From an uncultured Candidatus Nitrosopumilus sp. (GTDB taxonomy: Archaea > Thermoproteota > Nitrososphaeria > Nitrososphaerales > Nitrosopumilaceae): DNA of 64,000 bases. Where the stretch lies: the NCBI GenBank assembly GCA_951812655.1, contig OX638319.1, positions 124,001-188,000 of the forward strand. Reading direction: 5' to 3'. This document shows, piece after piece, positions 45,776 through 54,762 of the stretch. The position numbers and the translations under genes are program-made. The notes beneath the pieces were generated by a model that worked only from the letters and a program-made list of their open reading frames with translations, had not been told where the DNA came from and searched no databases. Within the stretch, counting starts at the first letter, position 1. Each line of letters starts with the position of its first letter.

Positions 45776-46840
45776 TTGCTTCAAAATCGAAGAGACGTGG
45801 ATTGGGGATTAAAAAATAGAATTTCTAGAATAATTAAACCACACAATAATCGTGCATTGATGTTGGCTGTGGATCATGGGTACTTCCTAGGACCTACTGA
45901 AAAATTAGAAAATCCAAAAAAAGTCATTGCTCCACTCTTGAAATACTGCGATTCGTTGATGGTCACGAGAGGGGTTCAGAGAACATCTGTTTCTGCAACA
46001 TCTGACACTCCAATGGTACTTCGCGTATCTGGAGGTTCAAGCATAATAGGTGACGACTTGTCTCAAGAAGACATCACTGTGTCAATCGAGGATGCGATTA
46101 AGCTAAATGCAAGTGCTGTCGCAATGTCCATCTTTGTAGGTTCAAAATATGAGTATCAAACTATCGTGAATTTGGGTAAACTGGTAAATGAGGCTGAAAA
46201 ATATGGAATTCCTGTTTTGGCAGTCACGGCAGTAGGAAAAGAATTAGGAAAGGATGCAAGATATCTTTCTCTGGCCTGCAGGATTGCAGCTGAACAGGGT
46301 GCACACATTGTCAAAACTTACTATTGTGATAATTTTGAAAAAGTAGTTGAATCCTGCCCTGTACCAATAATTGTTGCCGGTGGCAAAAAAATCCCTGAGC
46401 GTGACGCTTTGCAATTGACATACAATTCGATCAAAGCCGGTGCCGTGGGAGTTGACATGGGACGAAACATCTGGCAATCCGAGCATCCTGTTGCAATGAT
46501 TCAGGCAGCAAGATCCATAATTCACAAGAATGCCACTGTTGATCAAGCTTATGCCCTTTACAAAAAATTGATTGTCAAGAAATCAAACAAGCCAAAGAAC
46601 AACCCTAACCAAAAGAAATCAAACAAGCCAAAGAACAACCCTAACCAAAAGAAATCAAACAAGCCAAAGAACAACCCTAACCAAAAGAAATCAAACAAGC
46701 CAAAGAACAACCCTAACCAAAAGAAATCAAACAAGCCAAAGAACAACCCTAACCAAAAGAAATCAAACAAGCCAAAGAACAACCCTAACCAAAAGAAATC
46801 AAACAAGCCAAAACAAGGCAATCAAAATCCTTCTGCATAA
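45776..46840 (+). CDS. Class I DeoC/FbaB-type aldolase with KSNKPKNNPNQ repeat tail
   Basis: 354 aa. Residues 1-265 are an archaeal aldolase of the LsrF/ADH-synthase family: MLAVDHGYFLGP near 28-39, RVSGGSS, Schiff-base Lys expected in HIVKTYYCDNFE near 180, VAGGKKIPERDA near 200, GVDMGRNIWQSEHP near 225. Relatives make 2-amino-3,7-dideoxyheptulosonate (archaeal shikimate entry) or act as fructose-bisphosphate aldolases. Residues 268-354 are a basic tail of six KKSNKPKNNPNQ units plus a partial seventh. TTG start. Confidence 0.85.
   Translation: MLQNRRDVDWGLKNRISRIIKPHNNRALMLAVDHGYFLGPTEKLENPKKVIAPLLKYCDSLMVTRGVQRTSVSATSDTPMVLRVSGGSSIIGDDLSQEDITVSIEDAIKLNASAVAMSIFVGSKYEYQTIVNLGKLVNEAEKYGIPVLAVTAVGKELGKDARYLSLACRIAAEQGAHIVKTYYCDNFEKVVESCPVPIIVAGGKKIPERDALQLTYNSIKAGAVGVDMGRNIWQSEHPVAMIQAARSIIHKNATVDQAYALYKKLIVKKSNKPKNNPNQKKSNKPKNNPNQKKSNKPKNNPNQKKSNKPKNNPNQKKSNKPKNNPNQKKSNKPKNNPNQKKSNKPKQGNQNPSA
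46577..46813 (+). repeat. 36-nt coding tandem repeat, 6.6 copies
   Basis: Unit starts AAGAAATCAAACAAGCC and encodes KKSNKPKNNPNQ. Six complete copies and a 21-nt partial copy, identical by eye. Lies at the 3' end of the aldolase gene. Likely prone to copy-number change; not CRISPR because there are no spacers. Confidence 0.95.
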
Positions 46841-46878
46841 AAAACTTCAAACAAACCTGACGTTACTAAAAAATAAAA

Positions 46879-47292
46879 TTACGCATCGACCTTTGACAGG
46901 TGAATGTGGGCTATTTTCCATGTCGGCTCTTTTACAAGAACAAAAGTTGCACGTCCAGTGATCGTCATGTGTTCTCCTGTATACGACTTGTTGTCTACCA
47001 GCATTCCTTTTTGAATTAGCTCCAATGCCACGACTGCAGTCTTTTCAAACAAACTGATTTTTGGATTTCTAATCTCATAGGAATAATCTGAGATGCTGAC
47101 AAATCGCAGTTCTTCAAGCTCTATCGTGGTCTGATAGTCTTTTAGATCATATGGTGGCAAATCGCTAAAGCTGGAAAATTTGGAATCGTTAAGATGAATG
47201 TCTCTGAGTTTTGATAGATCCTTTGTAACTCCGGACTGAAAAAGTGTCTCGACAATCTTGATGATCTCTTCACTGTCGTTCAAATTGCTCAA
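46879..47292 (-). CDS. SnoaL/NTF2-like protein
   Basis: 137 aa cone-shaped alpha+beta fold: helical start (SEEIIKIVETLFQSG), LRDIHLNDSKFSSFSD, ELEELRFVSISDYSYEI, and strands TITGRATFVLVKEPTWKIAH near the end. The pattern of an initial helix hairpin followed by a curved sheet fits SnoaL-like (DUF4440) proteins, whose function varies. ATG start. Confidence 0.7.
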   Translation of the reverse strand: MSNLNDSEEIIKIVETLFQSGVTKDLSKLRDIHLNDSKFSSFSDLPPYDLKDYQTTIELEELRFVSISDYSYEIRNPKISLFEKTAVVALELIQKGMLVDNKSYTGEHMTITGRATFVLVKEPTWKIAHIHLSKVDA

Positions 47293-47402
47293 TTCAAAAC
47301 GTGTAAAATATCAGTTTAAGTCTTCTGTATGATGTTGATTCAAACCGTCTGACGTGTTGGAGAATCTTTATTAGTTGGAAATTGATATTTTTCTTGATTT
47401 AG

Positions 47403-47462
47403 ATGAATACACAATTTCTTGAAGCGTTTGGCAAAGATTTACCAGTTGTTTTTCTGCTTTAG
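47403..47462 (+). promoter_or_regulatory. Possible 19-codon upstream ORF before ilvB
   Basis: MNTQFLEAFGKDLPVVFLL then TAG, 43 nt before ilvB. A TATA-like box CTTTATTA (47366-47373) lies about 33 nt upstream. The end is rich in Val and Leu, the products of the operon, as in bacterial leader peptides. No terminator/antiterminator pair was found, so only a suggestion. Confidence 0.22.
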
Positions 47463-47505
47463 TGTGTTCAAAATTTACATGATTAAAATTATGGAGTGAG
47501 ATTTG

Positions 47506-49203
47506 ATGAGTAAAATGGAAACAATGACTGGTGCAAAGGCCTTGATGACGGCTATGGAAAAAGAAGGCGTCAAGCAAGTATTTGGTTTACCGGGAGGTGC
47601 GAATCTCCCAATGTATGATGAATTTGCACGTTGTGACATACGACATATCTTGGTAAGACACGAGCAGTCTGCTGCGCATATGGCTGATGGATTTGGCAGG
47701 GTCAGCAGAAAGCCTGGGGTTTGCTTTGCAACATCTGGCCCTGGGGCTACTAACATTTTGACGGGAATTGCCACGGCCCAAGCTGATTCTGCACCAATGA
47801 TTGCAGTAACAGGACAGGTGCCTGTCAACATGATAGGCAAAGATGCGTTTCAAGAAAGTGATATTATCGGAATGGCAAATCCTGTTGTAAAATACGCGTT
47901 TCAACCACGTTCTGCTGCAGAAATTCCAGAGGTTGTAAAGAAAGGGTTTTTCATCGCTGAAAGCGGAAGGCCTGGACCTGTGTTGATTGACATTCCAAAG
48001 GACGTTCAAACCAACGAGGCACAAATGGATTTCCCAGATGAATTTAAAATCCAAGGATATCATCCTTGGGCTGATCCTGACGTTGTCAATGTTGAAAGAG
48101 CAATTGACATGCTACTTCATGCTGAAAAGCCAATCATCCTTGCTGGCGGTGGCACGATTATCTCGTCTGCGTTTGCTGAATTGCAGGCAGTTGCAGAGAC
48201 CTTGATGCTTCCGGTAGTTTCAACATTCAAGGGCAAGGGTGCGTTTCCTGAAAACCATCCTTTGTCATTGGGTCCGATTGGAATGCATGGACATGCGGAA
48301 GCTAACAAGATGATGGCAGAAGCTGATTGTGTTTTGGCCATCGGAACTAGATTTTCTGATAGGTCCGTTGGAACCTTTGAGGCATTTGAAAAACGACTGA
48401 AAATCATACACATGGATGTTGATCCTGCAGAGATCGGAAAGAATCAAAGTGCCCAGATTGCAGTAGTCGGCGATGTCAAGGTAAACCTTAGAGTTATGGT
48501 CAAATTGCTTTTACAAAAGGCAATCAAAAAAACCGATGAGACTCCTTGGATAAAACATGTAAAAGAAACAAAGGCATACTGGAAGGAAAACTTGAAGCTT
48601 CATCCCGGTGAAATGGGTGCAGCTAAAATTTTGCGTAAACTCCGTGAACTATTGCCAAAAGAATCCCTCATCACAACTGAGGTGGGACAGCATCAAATGT
48701 GGGCATCGTTGTTTTATGATGTCATTCAACCGGGCACTTTCTTCAGTTCGACTGGACTTGGTACTATGGGCTGGGGATTTCCTGCTGCTCTTGGCGCCAA
48801 GGTCGCAAAGCCCGATGTCCCAGTAGTGGATATTGCAGGTGATGGAAGCTTTAGCATGACTGAGAATTCTCTCGCCACTGCAGTTTTAGAGGACATTCCG
48901 GTGATCGTATTTGTATTAAACAACTCCACATTGGGAATGGTGGCCCAATGGCAGAGAACTTTCTACGACCGAAGAATGATTGGGGTGGAACAACACGGTT
49001 GTCCAGATTACGTTAAACTAGCAGAGTCCTATGGCGCCCAAGGAATCCGTGCGCAGTCCATGGACGAGCTTGACAAGGCAATCAAGAATGCATTGAGCAG
49101 CGACGTAGCAACCGTGATTGACATCCCAATTGATCCTGAGGAAGACGTGTTGCCATTTGTAGCTCCTGGAACTTCTCTATCGGACATGATATTGCCCTCT
49201 TAG
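47506..49203 (+). CDS. ilvB: Acetolactate synthase, catalytic subunit
   Basis: 565 aa ThDP enzyme making acetolactate or acetohydroxybutyrate for Val, Leu and Ile. Catalytic Glu in HEQSAAHMADGFGR near 47, FAD/core segment GPGATNILTGIATAQADS, and ThDP-Mg motif IAGDGSFSMTENSLATAV near 444 through LNNSTLGM. ATG 47506 is preferred over TTG 47503. First gene of an ilvB-ilvN-leuA-leuB row. Confidence 0.97.
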   Translation: MSKMETMTGAKALMTAMEKEGVKQVFGLPGGANLPMYDEFARCDIRHILVRHEQSAAHMADGFGRVSRKPGVCFATSGPGATNILTGIATAQADSAPMIAVTGQVPVNMIGKDAFQESDIIGMANPVVKYAFQPRSAAEIPEVVKKGFFIAESGRPGPVLIDIPKDVQTNEAQMDFPDEFKIQGYHPWADPDVVNVERAIDMLLHAEKPIILAGGGTIISSAFAELQAVAETLMLPVVSTFKGKGAFPENHPLSLGPIGMHGHAEANKMMAEADCVLAIGTRFSDRSVGTFEAFEKRLKIIHMDVDPAEIGKNQSAQIAVVGDVKVNLRVMVKLLLQKAIKKTDETPWIKHVKETKAYWKENLKLHPGEMGAAKILRKLRELLPKESLITTEVGQHQMWASLFYDVIQPGTFFSSTGLGTMGWGFPAALGAKVAKPDVPVVDIAGDGSFSMTENSLATAVLEDIPVIVFVLNNSTLGMVAQWQRTFYDRRMIGVEQHGCPDYVKLAESYGAQGIRAQSMDELDKAIKNALSSDVATVIDIPIDPEEDVLPFVAPGTSLSDMILPS

Positions 49204-49695
49204 GTGATTATGATGTGGGCTATACTATCTATCTTAGTTGAAAACAAACCTGGAATCCTATTCAAGGTTACTCATTTGTTTAGGGCCAGAAACTTCAATA
49301 TCGACAGCATATCTGTGGGAATAACCGAGAATCCCGACTATTCTAAAATGACAATCACCACATACGGTGATGAAAAACAAATTGATCAGGTGGTAAAGCA
49401 GCTAGACAAGATGATTGATACAGTTCAGGTAGAGCGCTTGGACGAGCTAAAGACCGTGTTTCGTGAACTCTGCCTCTTTAAGATAAAACTAAGCAATGCC
49501 AATGATAGTATGGAAGTTAACAAGTTGGCAAATGCATACGGTGGAAAGGTACACGATGTCAAGTCTGATTCCCTGATGGTGGAACTGTCTGCAACCCCTG
49601 AGCAAATCAAAGCGTTTGAGGAATTGGCAAAACCATTTGGAATCATCGACGTTGCAAGAACCGGCGTTGCCGCCTTGCAAAGGAGCGGGGCATGA
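49204..49695 (+). CDS. ilvN: Acetolactate synthase, regulatory subunit
   Basis: 163 aa. N-terminal ACT domain (AILSILVENKPGILFKVTHL, FNIDSISVGITENP) that binds branched-chain amino acids, and C-terminal ilvN domain. GTG start adjoining the ilvB stop (ATG 49210 also possible). Its stop overlaps leuA as ATGA, so ilvB-ilvN-leuA are coupled. Confidence 0.95.
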   Translation: MIMMWAILSILVENKPGILFKVTHLFRARNFNIDSISVGITENPDYSKMTITTYGDEKQIDQVVKQLDKMIDTVQVERLDELKTVFRELCLFKIKLSNANDSMEVNKLANAYGGKVHDVKSDSLMVELSATPEQIKAFEELAKPFGIIDVARTGVAALQRSGA

Positions 49696-51197
49696 ATGTC
49701 CGAATATTTGACACCACTCTAAGGGACGGAGAGCAAACAGTTGGGGTATCGCTTTCTCCTGAACAGAAATTATCTATTGCAAAAAAACTTGACGAGCTAG
49801 GTGTTGACGCAATAGAAGCTGGATTTCCAGTAATCTCTGAAGGAGAGTTAAAGGCAGTAAAGATGATCACTGGCGAGGGACTATCCTGTGAGGTTGCAGG
49901 ATTGACAAGAACCATCAAGAAAGACATCGATGCTGCAGTTGATGCTGGGCTAAGCTACATTCACACTTTTATCGCAACGTCTGACATCCATTTGGAACAC
50001 AAGCTCCGTATGACTCGTGAGCAGGCACTATCAAAGGCAATCGAGGCAGTAGAATACGGCAAGTCGAGGGGATTGCAAGTCGAATTCTCCGCTGAGGATG
50101 CAACAAGAACTGACAGAGACTATCTGAAAAAGGTCTTCGGAGAGGTCGCAAAGGCAAAGGCTGACAGAGTAAACATCCCTGACACCGTGGGATATTCTAC
50201 TCCCGAATACATGGCAGAGCTGACCCGTGACACGATAGAGGCTACAAAACTTCCCGTCAGCGTTCACTGTCATAATGATTTCGGACTGGCCGTTGCCAAT
50301 GCATTGGCAGGAATCCATGTCGGAGCCGCATGCGCACATGTCACAATCAACGGGATAGGGGAGCGTGCAGGAAACGCATCACTGGAGGAGCTTTCGATGG
50401 CGTTGCAGTGCTTGCCATATGAGCAAAAATACGAAACCAATGTCAAATCACAGTTAATCTACGATACTTCGAGATATGTCTCAAAAATAGTGGGAATTAA
50501 GGTTCAGCCAAACAAGGCCATCGTAGGCGATAATGCGTTTGGACATGAGTCTGGAATTCACACACATGGCGTGTTGAGTAATCCACTTACATACGAACCC
50601 ATTAGTCCCGAACTGGTGGGAAGAACCAGGAGTCTTCGTGTAGGAAAGCATGCGGGAATTCACGGTATGAACGCGATGCTTGATGAGTTTGGGGTCACGA
50701 CAAACGAGGAGCAATCACAACAGATTCTTGACAAGATCAAAGTATTGGGTGATCAGGGAAAGCAAATTACCGATGTTGAATTACTGTCCATCGCAAGCAA
50801 CGTCTTGGGAGAAAAGGGAATTAAGAGAATTGTTCATCTTGCGGGTTTTTCAGTTTCCACCGGAATCGGAACCACTCCTCATGCAATTGTAAAGCTAAAC
50901 ATCGATGGAAAGGAGTTCATCGGAACAGATTATGGCGTAGGTCCGGTTGATGCGGCGCTAAACGCAATACAGAAGATAACAGGACCGGTTTCCGAGATAA
51001 GGATTACTGATTATGAATTGGCATCAATTAGCGGCGGTTCCACGGCACTTTGCGAGGTGACCATCAGTGTTGATGACGCCCATGGAAACCACGTCTCATC
51101 CAAGTCCGTAGGTGAGGACATTGTGACTACCAGCGTTCAGGCGGTAATTGACGGAATCAACCGAATCATGCTAAAAAAGACTCTCAAGGACAAGTGA
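49692..51197 (+). CDS. leuA: 2-isopropylmalate synthase (or citramalate synthase)
   Basis: 501 aa. HMGL-like barrel with IFDTTLRDGEQTVGVSL near 5-21, metal His in VHCHNDFGLAVANALAG near 199-215, and NGIGERAGNASLEEL. C-terminal LeuA allosteric domain with GTTPHAIVKL. It makes isopropylmalate from 2-oxoisovalerate and acetyl-CoA; the sister enzyme CimA makes citramalate for isoleucine and cannot be excluded by eye. Genomic place beside ilvBN and leuB favours leucine synthesis. Confidence 0.9.
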   Translation: MNVRIFDTTLRDGEQTVGVSLSPEQKLSIAKKLDELGVDAIEAGFPVISEGELKAVKMITGEGLSCEVAGLTRTIKKDIDAAVDAGLSYIHTFIATSDIHLEHKLRMTREQALSKAIEAVEYGKSRGLQVEFSAEDATRTDRDYLKKVFGEVAKAKADRVNIPDTVGYSTPEYMAELTRDTIEATKLPVSVHCHNDFGLAVANALAGIHVGAACAHVTINGIGERAGNASLEELSMALQCLPYEQKYETNVKSQLIYDTSRYVSKIVGIKVQPNKAIVGDNAFGHESGIHTHGVLSNPLTYEPISPELVGRTRSLRVGKHAGIHGMNAMLDEFGVTTNEEQSQQILDKIKVLGDQGKQITDVELLSIASNVLGEKGIKRIVHLAGFSVSTGIGTTPHAIVKLNIDGKEFIGTDYGVGPVDAALNAIQKITGPVSEIRITDYELASISGGSTALCEVTISVDDAHGNHVSSKSVGEDIVTTSVQAVIDGINRIMLKKTLKDK

Positions 51198-51243
51198 CCT
51201 GTGCATCTAAATCCTAAAATCTACCTTTCGGAATCTGTTTTCC

Positions 51244-52257
51244 ATGTACAAAATATCCCTAATCACCGGTGATGGCATAGGTCCTGAGCTGTCCGAGTCT
51301 GCAATTTCAGTGCTTAACACGATTCACGACAAACTTGATTTGAAATTTGATCTCAAAACCTTGTCTGCGGGAGACAAGGCCCTGTCTGAAACCGGGAAGG
51401 CGCTTCCTGACGATACCGTTGATGCGATAAAGACTTCCGATGTCTGCCTAAAGGCCCCTGTGGGTGAGAGTGCAGCTGATGTCATTGTCGTGTTAAGACG
51501 CATGCTTGATCTTTATGCAAACATCAGACCTTCTAAATCCTATCCGCATATGCCTGCATTGCGTGATGACATCGACATGGTGATAGTCAGGGAGAATACC
51601 GAGGATCTTTACACCGGAAAGGAGTTTAATTTGGGCGATTCTGCTGTCGCACTGCGAATAATTTCCGAGTCTGCCTCAAAAAGAATTGCAAAATACGCAT
51701 TTGAATCTGCAACACAGCGCAACGACATGAGAAAAGTGACATGCGTTCACAAATCAAACGTGATGAGAGTTACTGACGGGCTGTTTGCAAAGGCCTGTCG
51801 TGATGTCTCTCTTAACTATCCTGACATTGAGTTTGAAGAAATGTATGTTGACGCATGTGCTATGAATCTGATACGTCAGCCTGAAAAGTTTGACGTGGTG
51901 GTGACGACGAATCTGTTTGGTGATATTTTGTCCGATGAGTCTTCCCAGATTGTTGGTGGGTTGGGTATGGCCCCTGCTGCAAACATTGGAGATGACTTTG
52001 CGTTGTTTGAACCAGTGCATGGAGCAGCATTTGACATTGCGGGAAAAAACATCGCAAACCCATCATCGTTTCTGCTGTCAATCAAGATGATGCTTGATTG
52101 GCTTGGAAACAAGCACGATGATTTCAAATGCGTTGAGGTTGGACAAAAATTAGAATCAACAATATTTGATCTAGTGAAATCCGGTGTTAAGACAAAGGAC
52201 ATTGGGGGAGACGTCAGTACTGCAGAATTTACCAAACATATTACTGATAATCTCTAA
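51244..52257 (+). CDS. leuB: 3-isopropylmalate/isocitrate dehydrogenase family (leuB-like)
   Basis: 337 aa, beta-decarboxylating dehydrogenase. GDGIGPEL near 9, RRMLDLYANIRPSK near 86-99 (substrate Arg), VRENTEDLYTGKE near 116-128, catalytic Lys/Asp in HKSNVMRVTDG and VVTTNLFGDILSDE near 220-232, and GAAFDIAGKNIANP. The RENTED loop also occurs in isocitrate and homoisocitrate dehydrogenases; leucine role inferred from the leuA neighbour. ATG, 46 nt after leuA. Confidence 0.87.
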   Translation: MYKISLITGDGIGPELSESAISVLNTIHDKLDLKFDLKTLSAGDKALSETGKALPDDTVDAIKTSDVCLKAPVGESAADVIVVLRRMLDLYANIRPSKSYPHMPALRDDIDMVIVRENTEDLYTGKEFNLGDSAVALRIISESASKRIAKYAFESATQRNDMRKVTCVHKSNVMRVTDGLFAKACRDVSLNYPDIEFEEMYVDACAMNLIRQPEKFDVVVTTNLFGDILSDESSQIVGGLGMAPAANIGDDFALFEPVHGAAFDIAGKNIANPSSFLLSIKMMLDWLGNKHDDFKCVEVGQKLESTIFDLVKSGVKTKDIGGDVSTAEFTKHITDNL

Positions 52258-52318
52258 AAATAGAACCCCCCTCTTTTGTGCCTAGGTTTGTGCTGTCTTT
52301 TCGTTATGACTAGAGAAG

Positions 52319-53254
52319 ATGAGACGTTATGATTTGTTGGAAAATAATTATAACAAATTTCATTATTTGCAATGCGTGTCAAAATTATTGCCAGTTCTAA
52401 TTATTGCTATTGCCTCTATCTTGTTAATCCCTTTCCCTGTGTTTGCACCATCACATCCTGAATATGTGGGATTTGAAAAACCCCTAAAACAAATGGCACA
52501 AGGAATTGAACCCGAAAATGTGATGTGCAATAAAGAATTAGTATTAATGATCAAGCTAAACAGAAAGGCAGCATGTATGCAAAATGATACTGCAATAATT
52601 CTTGAACAGCGTGGATGGGGAATGATTTCTTTAATCTGCTGCAATAACATGCACACACAGGCAATTGTGGAGCCAATACAAACCAGCAAAATTATGTCTC
52701 AAGAATGTTCTGGGAATGCGCGATGCATTACTGGAACTGTAACACAAGTAATTGATGGAGATACAATCAAAGTTGACGGACAATCAATCAGATTTGCATT
52801 AGCATCAGCTCCTGAACTAAATGAATTTGAAGGTGATGAGTCAAGAGAATTAATTAATACTCTTTGTCCGGTAGGCTCTACTGCCACAGTCGATGAGGAT
52901 GATGAGCAAACTCAGGGAATCTATGGAATAATTGTCGGAGTAATCAATTGCAACGGCGTTAACCTAAATGAGGAACTGGTTGATTCCGGATTCGGATATT
53001 TGGCTACAGGGTTTTGTGATTCCAGTGAATTTTCTACTCAATTATGGGCACAAAAACATGGGTGTAGTGGTTCAGAATCACAAGTGACTGTTCAGCAGAT
53101 TCAAAACTGTGATCCTTCATATCCTGATTTTTGCATCCCTTCATCTCTACCTGATTTGGATTGTGGAGATATTCCTCAAAAGAGATTCACCGTTTTGCAA
53201 CCCGATCCACATAGGTTTGATGGAGATAAAGACGGAACAGGTTGTGAATCATAA
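52319..53254 (+). CDS. Secreted staphylococcal-nuclease-like protein with excalibur-like end
   Basis: 311 aa. Signal peptide/anchor (LLPVLIIAIASILLIPFPVFA), a conserved-looking small module (LVLMIKLNRKAACMQNDTA, ILEQRGWG), an SNase domain (TGTVTQVIDGDTIKVDGQSI near 140-160, with a degenerate catalytic part: EFEGDESREL), and an excalibur-type Asp loop (DPHRFDGDKDGTGCES) that binds calcium. SNase catalytic Arg residues are not evident after the EG loop, so nuclease activity is doubtful. Followed with 1-nt overlap by a PIN-like fragment. Confidence 0.75.
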   Translation: MRRYDLLENNYNKFHYLQCVSKLLPVLIIAIASILLIPFPVFAPSHPEYVGFEKPLKQMAQGIEPENVMCNKELVLMIKLNRKAACMQNDTAIILEQRGWGMISLICCNNMHTQAIVEPIQTSKIMSQECSGNARCITGTVTQVIDGDTIKVDGQSIRFALASAPELNEFEGDESRELINTLCPVGSTATVDEDDEQTQGIYGIIVGVINCNGVNLNEELVDSGFGYLATGFCDSSEFSTQLWAQKHGCSGSESQVTVQQIQNCDPSYPDFCIPSSLPDLDCGDIPQKRFTVLQPDPHRFDGDKDGTGCES

Positions 53255-53373
53255 TGAAATTTCTTCTTGATGAAAATGCAGAATATTTTCAAAAACCACT
53301 AGAAAAACAAAACTATGAAACTATTACCGCAAAAAAACTAAAGTCCCTATTCGGGAAATCTATTTTGACGTGA
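53254..53373 (+). pseudogene. N-terminal fragment of a DUF5615 (PIN-like) protein
   Basis: 39 codons starting MKFLLDENAEYFQKPLEK, very like the first strand and acidic residues of DUF5615 PIN-like proteins (normally about 110 aa), then an early TGA. The ATG overlaps the TAA of the nuclease-like gene. Probably a truncated toxin-type gene; the remainder is not visible downstream. Confidence 0.5.
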
Positions 53374-53416
53374 AGAACAATTACGTGTGAATATGCGTTA
53401 ACAGTTTTCTTACGCA

Positions 53417-53785
53417 TCAATCGGGTCTCTCAGGGTATTTTGCTATTGTTTTCAGAATCAGTTTGATGATTCTGCTGTGATTTGATTTGACATCCATGCT
53501 TACAAGCAGCAGGGTTTTTTGATCCAATGGAAATGTGACGCGCTTAACCTTTTCATATTCTGCCATTGCATACATGGTGCGTCCGAGCTTACTTTCTGCA
53601 ACAAACCTGCCTGCCATTCTTTCATGCGCATGTTGTATTGACTGGACAAGCTCATCTGAATCGAGGACGCCCACGACATCATATCTGTATCCTCCGAATC
53701 TCTGGACACCGTTGACTACTACCATTGAGAACCTGATTGCGCTATTCAGGTCCATTACGTCTCTGCATAACTGATCATAGTTCAT
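53417..53785 (-). CDS. DUF6659-like protein, 122 aa
   Basis: Roadblock-like/profilin-style alpha-beta protein: helical NYDQLCRDVMDLNSAIRFSM, VVNGVQRFGGYRYD, TMYAMAEYEKVKRVTFPLD, LLVSMDVKSNHSRII. It shares layout with the protein at 60338-60712 (helix, short beta pair, RxxxxI helix). Function unknown; the family is expanded in Thaumarchaeota. Confidence 0.6.
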   Translation of the reverse strand: MNYDQLCRDVMDLNSAIRFSMVVVNGVQRFGGYRYDVVGVLDSDELVQSIQHAHERMAGRFVAESKLGRTMYAMAEYEKVKRVTFPLDQKTLLLVSMDVKSNHSRIIKLILKTIAKYPERPD

Positions 53786-53851
53786 GACTCAGTATTGTTT
53801 TGGGTTCCAAAGCAATTAGTTTTATGCTTCAGCAGAAAATGCATGTTCTAA

Positions 53852-53962
53852 TCATGGAATTGGACTGTCTATGAATCCATTTGCAAGTAGGCTGATCAAC
53901 GCAACGGGTATCCCGGCTCCTACCAAAATTCCAGCTAACACCAAAATATCTTTTTTATCCAT
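53852..53962 (-). CDS. 36-aa single-helix membrane miniprotein
   Basis: MDKKDILVLAGILVGAGIP and VALISLLANGFIDSPIP: charged N-terminus then one strong membrane helix. Unknown role; a second similar miniprotein lies at 54513-54599. ORF found by reading the minus strand. Confidence 0.45.
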   Translation of the reverse strand: MDKKDILVLAGILVGAGIPVALISLLANGFIDSPIP

Positions 53963-54221
53963 GGCCTTTCAATGATTTAGAATGCCGTGGGTTTAATATT
54001 TTCATTCAATATTGTTTTTTGAAAAACCTGACACTGAAACGACATCCGTTTTTACTGGCAATCTCTAAAAAATGCCTCATTTTTGTGCATGAAAATTTGG
54101 ATGTGACTGCCAGATTCGTGGATGGAATTTGAGGAAAAGTTACTAGGATCTAAAATAAGGATGAATCAGAAATTAAAAATTCAAAAAACATTGCAAATTT
54201 TGCTTTTGTGATGTTTGTTTC

Positions 54222-54434
54222 TTATTGGATTGGATTGACGTTTTCGGCTTGAGGGCCTTTTGGGCTTTCAGCAATGTCCATGGTCACTTTCTGACCCTCT
54301 TGGAGGGTTTTGCGTCCTTCACCGTTAATTGATGTGTAGTGGACAAACACGTCGCCGCCATTTTCTTGTTCTATGAATCCAAATCCTTTAGAGTCGTTAA
54401 ACCATTTTACGGTTCCTTCTATCTGATCAGACAT
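54222..54434 (-). CDS. Cold-shock domain protein (CspA-like)
   Basis: 70 aa OB-fold RNA/DNA-binding protein: [17 protein letters not shown] (RNP1) near 7-23 and DVFVHYTSI (RNP2) near 28-36, the full family length. ATG 54434 is the natural start; the longer frame adds an unlikely tail. Csp genes are typical of bacteria and of mesophilic thaumarchaea. Probably an RNA chaperone. Confidence 0.95.
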   Translation of the reverse strand: MSDQIEGTVKWFNDSKGFGFIEQENGGDVFVHYTSINGEGRKTLQEGQKVTMDIAESPKGPQAENVNPIQ

Positions 54435-54512
54435 ACCCTGATGCCTATTCAGCCGTATAAAAAATCTTTTTTTAAGGAAAAATCCCAATCAAAATCTTAC
54501 AAATTATGTGTG

Positions 54513-54599
54513 TCATTGACCTGATGAGAATAAAAAATACGCGCCCATGGCCATGATCACGCCTCCGATAATGAATGATTTAATCGCCTCTGGACTCAT
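54513..54599 (-). CDS. 28-aa single-helix membrane miniprotein
   Basis: MSPEAIKSFIIGGVIMAMG and AYFLFSSGQ: one membrane helix with short polar ends. Unknown function. Similar in size to the miniprotein at 53852-53962 on the same strand. Confidence 0.42.
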   Translation of the reverse strand: MSPEAIKSFIIGGVIMAMGAYFLFSSGQ

Positions 54600-54762
54600 A
54601 ATTGTGTTGCTTTCACTGTCCTAATATCGATTTTCATGATTTGTGGGATGTTTGTATGTCTGGACATAATATTTGATGGTGGAATTGATGTTGACTTTAC
54701 GTCATCATCTAACCAAAGAAACAACTCATTTAGAATTCTTACTCATACAAGTTGAATCACAA

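Noticed and set aside
46558-46961. ORFs in other frames over the 36-nt repeat
   Set aside because: Artefacts of a repeat whose unit is a multiple of three, so all frames stay open.
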